A stretch of 9,961 bases of DNA from Actinomycetes bacterium. GTDB lineage: Bacteria; Actinomycetota; Actinomycetes; Propionibacteriales; Propionibacteriaceae. The notes under the pieces are model-generated. The model had not been told where the DNA came from. It saw only the letters and a program-made list of their open reading frames with translations, and did no database searches. The stretch is taken from positions 1 through 9,961 of the forward strand of contig JAEYNS010000079.1 of NCBI GenBank assembly GCA_023412435.1, in the 5' to 3' direction. This document shows, piece after piece, positions 5,172-9,961 of this stretch. The position numbers were made by a program, and so were the translations under genes. Numbering within the stretch: the stretch's first letter is position 1; every line of letters starts with the position of its first letter.

Positions 5172-8100
5172 ATGACCACAAGTCGGGTTGGGCCCGAATC
5201 CGGCGTGGGAGCCGATCCAGCGAACGGACTCGACCCGACGCTCTGGCCGGGGCCGGCAGGGCTGACCGCCGAAGCCTTCACCGCCTTCCAGGACCACTAC
5301 CTCCACCACGTCCCCGACGAGGAGCTGGCAGGGATCGACGGGCGCGCCCAGCGCGACCTGGTCGCCTCGCACCTCGGCTTCGGCTGGACGCGGCCGTCCG
5401 GCCGGCACCTGCTGCGGGTGTTCACCCCGAGCCGGGAGCGCGACGGCTGGGACGCCCGCGGCTCCACAGTGGTGCAACTGGTCACCGAAGACCGTCCGTT
5501 CCTCGTCGACAGCCTCAGCATGGTGCTGTCGCGGCAGGGGTGGAGCCTGCGCCGGCTGTTCCACCCGCAGTTGGCGGTCCGCCGCGATCCCGACGGCGGG
5601 TTCCTGGGTGTCGGCGCCGGCGCGGAGCGGGCGGTAGCCGAGTCGTGGGTGGCGATGGAGGTCTTCCCGCCGCTCGGGGTGGCCGCCGAGGAGGTGACCG
5701 GCGAGCTGCTGGCGGGCCTCACTGCCGCGCTGGACGACGTCAGCCTCGCGGTGGCGGACTGGCGGGCGATGCTGGGCGCCGTCCGGACGGCGGTCAGCCT
5801 GCTCGGCGCCGGCCCGCAGCCGGTCGACCGCAACGCGGTGGAGAGTGCCATCGAGTTGCTCCGCTGGCTGGCGGAAGGACACTTCGTCTTCCTCGGCTAC
5901 CGGGAGTACAGCTACGACCAGGACGGCTTCCACCCGGTTCCCGGCACGGGGCTGGGCATCCTGCGGGGAGACACCGACGAGCCGGACGCCTTCCACGCCG
6001 TCCCGGTCGAGGGCCAGCCGGAGGTGCTGGTCGTCACCAAGGACCCCCGCCGCTCCCGGGTACACCGCAACGGCTACCTCGACTACCTCGGCGTCCGGCT
6101 GCACGACGAGGCGGGCAGGCCGGTGGGGGAGCGACGCTTCCTCGGGCTGCTGGCGTCCTCGGCCTACGCCGAGTCCGTGCACCACATCCCGGTGCTGGCC
6201 GCGAAGGCCGGCCGGGTGCTGGCCCGCAGCGGCTACGAGGCCAACTCCTACGGTGGCCACGCGGTACGGCAGGTGATCAACACCTACCCGCGCGACGAGT
6301 TGTTCCAGGCCGACGTCGACGACCTCGTGCCGGTGGTGACCACGCTGGCGGGCCTGCGGGAGCGGCGGGTGGTCAAGGCGTTCGTGCGCCGCGACCGGTA
6401 CGGAAGGTTCGTGACGGCGCAGGTCTACCTGCCCCGCGACCGCTACAACACCTCGGTGCGGCAACGGATCTCCGAGATCCTCCTCAGCGAGCTGGGCGGT
6501 GAGTCGCTGGAGTACACCCTGCACGTCACCGAGTCGCTGCTCACCCGGCTGTTCTTCGTGATCCGGCTCCCCGCGACGCCCACCGGGGCGGGCGAACCCG
6601 ACGCCGCCCGGATCGCCGAGCGGATCGAGGCCGCCACCCGCACCTGGGAGGACGCCTTCCTGGCCGCCGTGGCGGGGATGCCGAGCGAGGCCCGGGGCGT
6701 CGAGTTCTCCGAGGCCTATGAGGAGGCGACGCCGCCACAGGTGGCGGTGGAGGACCTGCGGGTGGCCAACCAGCTCGCCGGTGAGGACGACCTGCGGTTC
6801 GCGCTGCGGCAACCGTCCGATCCCGACGACAGCTCGGACGTCCGGTTGACGGTGTTCTCGCTGCAGCCGCTCGAGCTGGCCCGGGTGATGCCGCACCTGA
6901 GCGTCCTCGGCGTCGACGTCGTCGACGAACGACCCTACGAGTGGGACCTGCGCGGCCGCCGGGTGCTGCTGTACGACTTCGGGCTGCGGCTGCCCGCCGA
7001 CGCCCCGGCGCCAGCCGACTGGGACGCCGCTGCCCGGCAGCGGTTCGTCGACGCCTTCGAGGCGTCCTGGAGGGGTCGCAGCGAACCGCGGCTGTTCAAC
7101 CGGCTGGTGCTAACGGCGGGGTTGACCTGGGAACAGGTCGGCTGGTTGCGGGGGATCTCGCGCTATCTGCTGCAGGCGGGGGTCGGCTTCAGCCAGCAGT
7201 ACATCGCCGCCGCGCTGCACGCCAACCCGCACCTCGCGGTGGGGCTGGTGGAGGCCTTCGCCACCAAGTTCGACCCCGAGGCATACCCCGACGAGCAGGA
7301 CAGGGCCGACGCGCTCACGGCCTGCTACCTGCGGCTCGAGGCGGGGATCGACACCGTGGCGAGCCTCGACCACGACCGCATCATCAGGATGTTCCTGGCG
7401 GTGATCCGGGCCACCGTGCGGACCAACGCTTTCGCCCGGCCGCAGGCGCTGGCCTACAAGATCCTTCCCAGCGAACTGTCGCTGCTGCCGCAGCCGAGGC
7501 CGGCCTTCGAGATCTTCGTCTACTCCCCGCGGGTCCAGGGCGTCCACCTGCGCTTCGGAAAGGTGGCCCGCGGCGGCCTGCGCTGGTCGGACCGCAAGGA
7601 GGACTTCCGCACCGAGGTGCTCGGTCTGGTGAAGGCCCAGACCGTCAAGAACACGGTGATCGTGCCGGTCGGCGCCAAGGGGGGCTTCGTCCCCCAGCAA
7701 CTCCCGGACCCGGCTGTGGACAGGGCGGCCTGGCAGGCCGAGGGCGAGGCCTGCTACCGGATCTTCGTCGACGCCCTGCTGAGCGTCACCGACAACTCCC
7801 GCGGCGGGGTGGTGGAGCCGCCCCCGCGCGTGCTGCGCTACGACGGGGACGACCCGTACCTCGTGGTCGCGGCCGACAAGGGCACGGCGTCCTTCTCCGA
7901 CCTCGCCAACGCGATCTCGCTGGCCCGCGGCTACTGGTTGGGCGACGCCTTCGCCTCCGGCGGGTCCAGCGGCTACGACCACAAGCGGATGGGGATCACG
8001 GCCCGCGGCGCCTGGGAGTCGGTGCGGCGCCACTTCCACGAACTCGGCATCGACCCGGCCACCACCGACTTCACGGTGGCGGGAATCGGCGACATGTCGG

Positions 8101-9959
8101 GGGACGTGTTCGGCAACGGGATGCTCGCCTCCGAGCACATCCGGCTGGTTGCCGCCTTCGACCACCGGCACATCTTCCTCGACCCCGAGCCGGACGCGGC
8201 GGTGGGCTACGCCGAGCGGAGGCGGCTGTTCGAGTTGCCCCGCTCCAGCTGGGCCGACTACGACCGCAGCCTGCTGTCGCCGGGCGGCGGGATCCACCCG
8301 CGCTCGGCCAAGCGGGTGCCGATCAGCCCGCAGGTCCGCCAGGCGCTCGGGCTGGCCCCCGATGTCGCCCACCTGGTGCCGGGCGACCTGATCAGGGCCA
8401 TCCTGCAGGCACCCGTCGACCTGCTGTTCAACGGCGGAATCGGCACCTATGTGAAGGGCTCGACGGAAACCAGCGCCGAGGTGGGGGACCGGTCCAACGA
8501 TGCGATCAGGGTGGATGGCAGCCAGATCCGCGCCCGGTGCGCCGTCGAGGGGGGCAACCTTGGCTGGACGCAGCGCGGCCGGGTCGAGTACGCCGCCACG
8601 GGGGGCCGGATCAACACCGACTTCATCGACAACTCCGCCGGCGTCGACACCTCCGACCACGAGGTGAACCTCAAGATCCTGCTGGCCGATGCGCTGGCCG
8701 CGGGCCAGTTGCGTCCCGAGGAGCGGAACCCGCTGCTGGCGTCGATGACCGACGAGGTCGCCCAGCTCGTGCTGAGCCACAACATCGACCAGAACCTGGC
8801 CCTGTCGAACAGCCAGTCCAGGGCGGCGGAACTGGCCGGCCAGCACGAGGTCTGGATGCGCCGGCTGGAGGAGGCAGGCTTCCTGGACCGGCAGCTGGAG
8901 TACCTGCCGGGCAGCGACGAGATGGCCCAGCGGATCGCCGGCGGGACGGGGCTCACCCGCCCCGAGTTGGCTGTCCTGCTCGCCTACACCAAGATCGCCC
9001 TCAAGGAGTGGGTGCTGGCCACCCACCTGCCGGAGGACCCCTACCTCGCCGACCGGCTGGTGGCCTACTTCCCCCGCCCGGTGCGGGAGCGGTTCGCCGC
9101 GACCATGACCGGCCACGCGCTGGGCCGCGAGATCATCACCACGGTGGCGGTCAACCGGTTCGTGAACTCGCAGGGGATCACCGCCTACCATCGCCTCTCC
9201 ACCGAGACCGGCGCCGACGTGGCGGACGTGATCCGCGCCCAGCTCGCCGCCCGGGCGATCTACAACGTCGGCAGGTCGGAGGTGCTGCTCGGCAGGATGG
9301 GGGAACTGGACGCCCGCCTCGTCACCGAGCTGCGGATGCAGCTGCGCCGGATGGTGGAGCGGGCCACCCGCTGGCTGCTGCACAACCGCAGGGCCCCGCT
9401 CGACGTGCGGGCGGTGATCGACGAGTTCGCCGACCCGGTGGCGGCGGTGCGGGCAGGCCTCGGTGAGCGGGTGACCCCCGCCCAACGGCGCGCTGCCGAA
9501 GCCTTGCACCTGTCCTGGGTCGAGCGCGGCGCCCCCGAGGCGCTCGCGGCCGAGATGGCCACCGCCACGCTGGCCCACTACGCGATGGGGATCGCCGACA
9601 TCGCCAGCCGTGTCGGGCTCGAGCCGCTGCTGGTGACCGACGTCTTCTTCACCCTCGGGGCGCGGCTCGGGCTCGACACCCTCGTCAACCGGATCGACGT
9701 GCTGCCCCGGCAGGTCCGTTGGGACGCGATGGCGCGGGCGGCGCTGCGCGACGAGGTGCTCGAGGCCCAGGCCGAGTTGACCGCGGCGGTGGTGCGCGAC
9801 GCCGACCCGGGCGCGGACGCGGAGGCGCTGGTCGAGGCGTGGATGGCCCGCCACCCGGCGCTGCCGGCCAGGATCGACACCCTGCGCGAGGTGTGCGAGG
9901 GCGACCCGACCCTGGCCCGGATGAGCGTGGGGCTCGGCGTGGTGCGCGGACTGGTCTGA
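5172..9959 (+). CDS. gdh: Large NAD-dependent glutamate dehydrogenase
   Basis: A 1,595-residue enzyme of the ~180 kDa NAD-glutamate dehydrogenase class, converting glutamate to 2-oxoglutarate, ammonia and NADH. Its length is close to the mycobacterial enzyme (about 1,620). The long N-terminal part (roughly 1-700), with VTEDRPFLVDSLSM near its beginning, holds the regulatory ACT-like region of this class. The catalytic domain (roughly 700-1210) shows ARGGLRWSDR (799-808), VKN (Lys826), VPVGAKGG (Lys836, matching the catalytic lysine of hexameric enzymes) and Asp902 in AADKGTA, matching the catalytic aspartate. The NAD-binding glycine motif is GIGDMSGDVFGNGM (971-984), followed by VEGGNLG (1125-1131) and DNSAGVD (1153-1159). 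The remainder is the C-terminal helical domain. The gene appears intact, with its own ribosome binding site. Its position near pruA fits a role in degrading glutamate derived from proline. In mycobacteria this enzyme is regulated by GarA; that partner is not in the window. Confidence 0.95.
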   Translation: MTTSRVGPESGVGADPANGLDPTLWPGPAGLTAEAFTAFQDHYLHHVPDEELAGIDGRAQRDLVASHLGFGWTRPSGRHLLRVFTPSRERDGWDARGSTVVQLVTEDRPFLVDSLSMVLSRQGWSLRRLFHPQLAVRRDPDGGFLGVGAGAERAVAESWVAMEVFPPLGVAAEEVTGELLAGLTAALDDVSLAVADWRAMLGAVRTAVSLLGAGPQPVDRNAVESAIELLRWLAEGHFVFLGYREYSYDQDGFHPVPGTGLGILRGDTDEPDAFHAVPVEGQPEVLVVTKDPRRSRVHRNGYLDYLGVRLHDEAGRPVGERRFLGLLASSAYAESVHHIPVLAAKAGRVLARSGYEANSYGGHAVRQVINTYPRDELFQADVDDLVPVVTTLAGLRERRVVKAFVRRDRYGRFVTAQVYLPRDRYNTSVRQRISEILLSELGGESLEYTLHVTESLLTRLFFVIRLPATPTGAGEPDAARIAERIEAATRTWEDAFLAAVAGMPSEARGVEFSEAYEEATPPQVAVEDLRVANQLAGEDDLRFALRQPSDPDDSSDVRLTVFSLQPLELARVMPHLSVLGVDVVDERPYEWDLRGRRVLLYDFGLRLPADAPAPADWDAAARQRFVDAFEASWRGRSEPRLFNRLVLTAGLTWEQVGWLRGISRYLLQAGVGFSQQYIAAALHANPHLAVGLVEAFATKFDPEAYPDEQDRADALTACYLRLEAGIDTVASLDHDRIIRMFLAVIRATVRTNAFARPQALAYKILPSELSLLPQPRPAFEIFVYSPRVQGVHLRFGKVARGGLRWSDRKEDFRTEVLGLVKAQTVKNTVIVPVGAKGGFVPQQLPDPAVDRAAWQAEGEACYRIFVDALLSVTDNSRGGVVEPPPRVLRYDGDDPYLVVAADKGTASFSDLANAISLARGYWLGDAFASGGSSGYDHKRMGITARGAWESVRRHFHELGIDPATTDFTVAGIGDMSGDVFGNGMLASEHIRLVAAFDHRHIFLDPEPDAAVGYAERRRLFELPRSSWADYDRSLLSPGGGIHPRSAKRVPISPQVRQALGLAPDVAHLVPGDLIRAILQAPVDLLFNGGIGTYVKGSTETSAEVGDRSNDAIRVDGSQIRARCAVEGGNLGWTQRGRVEYAATGGRINTDFIDNSAGVDTSDHEVNLKILLADALAAGQLRPEERNPLLASMTDEVAQLVLSHNIDQNLALSNSQSRAAELAGQHEVWMRRLEEAGFLDRQLEYLPGSDEMAQRIAGGTGLTRPELAVLLAYTKIALKEWVLATHLPEDPYLADRLVAYFPRPVRERFAATMTGHALGREIITTVAVNRFVNSQGITAYHRLSTETGADVADVIRAQLAARAIYNVGRSEVLLGRMGELDARLVTELRMQLRRMVERATRWLLHNRRAPLDVRAVIDEFADPVAAVRAGLGERVTPAQRRAAEALHLSWVERGAPEALAAEMATATLAHYAMGIADIASRVGLEPLLVTDVFFTLGARLGLDTLVNRIDVLPRQVRWDAMARAALRDEVLEAQAELTAAVVRDADPGADAEALVEAWMARHPALPARIDTLREVCEGDPTLARMSVGLGVVRGLV

Positions 9960-9961
9960 GC

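Noticed and set aside
5074..5181. 36-residue N-terminal extension of the DUF2505 protein
   Set aside because: It is basic low-complexity sequence overlapping the gdh promoter and start; the SRPBCC fold begins at the internal ATG.
5157..6896. 579-codon minus-strand open frame across the 5' part of gdh
   Set aside because: Compositional shadow of the gdh coding frame, with no motif and no promoter or ribosome binding site of its own.
6941..9466. 841-codon open frame on the plus strand in another frame within gdh
   Set aside because: Arg/Gly/Ala/Pro-rich out-of-frame translation of gdh with no domain or plausible start; stop codons are rare in this frame because of GC content.
7110..9854. 914-codon open frame on the minus strand, opposite gdh
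   Set aside because: It is an antisense shadow of a certain gene in GC-rich DNA. Its product is a low-complexity His/Gly/Val/Arg-rich string with no recognisable domain.

Overview
The window is a very GC-rich chromosomal segment (third codon positions almost all G or C) from an actinobacterium. The lineage is supported by the gene content: a WS/DGAT-like protein, probable DUF6912 and DUF2505 proteins, a bacterial Ku, a single-domain P5C dehydrogenase and a ~1,600-residue NAD-dependent glutamate dehydrogenase of the mycobacterial/Streptomyces class. Several start codons lie 6-8 nt after a TAnnnT-like -10 box, the arrangement of the leaderless promoters common in this phylum. I cannot name the genus. 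I see no mobile elements, CRISPR arrays, tRNAs or rRNAs, and all complete genes look intact.

Layout, left to right. Positions 1-83 probably hold the N-terminus of a leftward gene cut by the window edge. A divergent promoter region (84-197) precedes a two-gene rightward unit: a WS/DGAT-like acyltransferase homologue whose catalytic histidine is replaced by proline (198-1454), and 1 nt later a probable DUF6912 protein (1456-1914). A clear sigma70-type promoter and strong ribosome binding site then lead into ku (2009-2806), the NHEJ end-binding protein. No ligD is present in the window.

The 161-nt gap after ku is the most structured non-coding stretch. It has a 12-bp hairpin (probable terminator) whose right arm belongs to a series of GGTAGCTCTCGG-like repeats running up to the probable -10 box of pruA. 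pruA (2968-4605) encodes L-glutamate-gamma-semialdehyde (P5C) dehydrogenase. It converges, with only 3 nt between stop codons, on a leftward DUF2505/SRPBCC gene (4609-5073). That gene is divergent from the large NAD-glutamate dehydrogenase gene (5172-9959), which fills the rest of the window.

Functionally, PruA and the large Gdh catalyse consecutive steps: glutamate semialdehyde to glutamate, then glutamate to 2-oxoglutarate plus ammonia. The right half therefore looks like a proline/glutamate catabolic neighbourhood feeding the TCA cycle, interrupted by one opposite-strand lipid-binding-fold gene. I do not see a convincing new biological system here. The best leads are the repeat cluster upstream of pruA and the active-site-degenerate WS/DGAT-like protein with its coupled partner.
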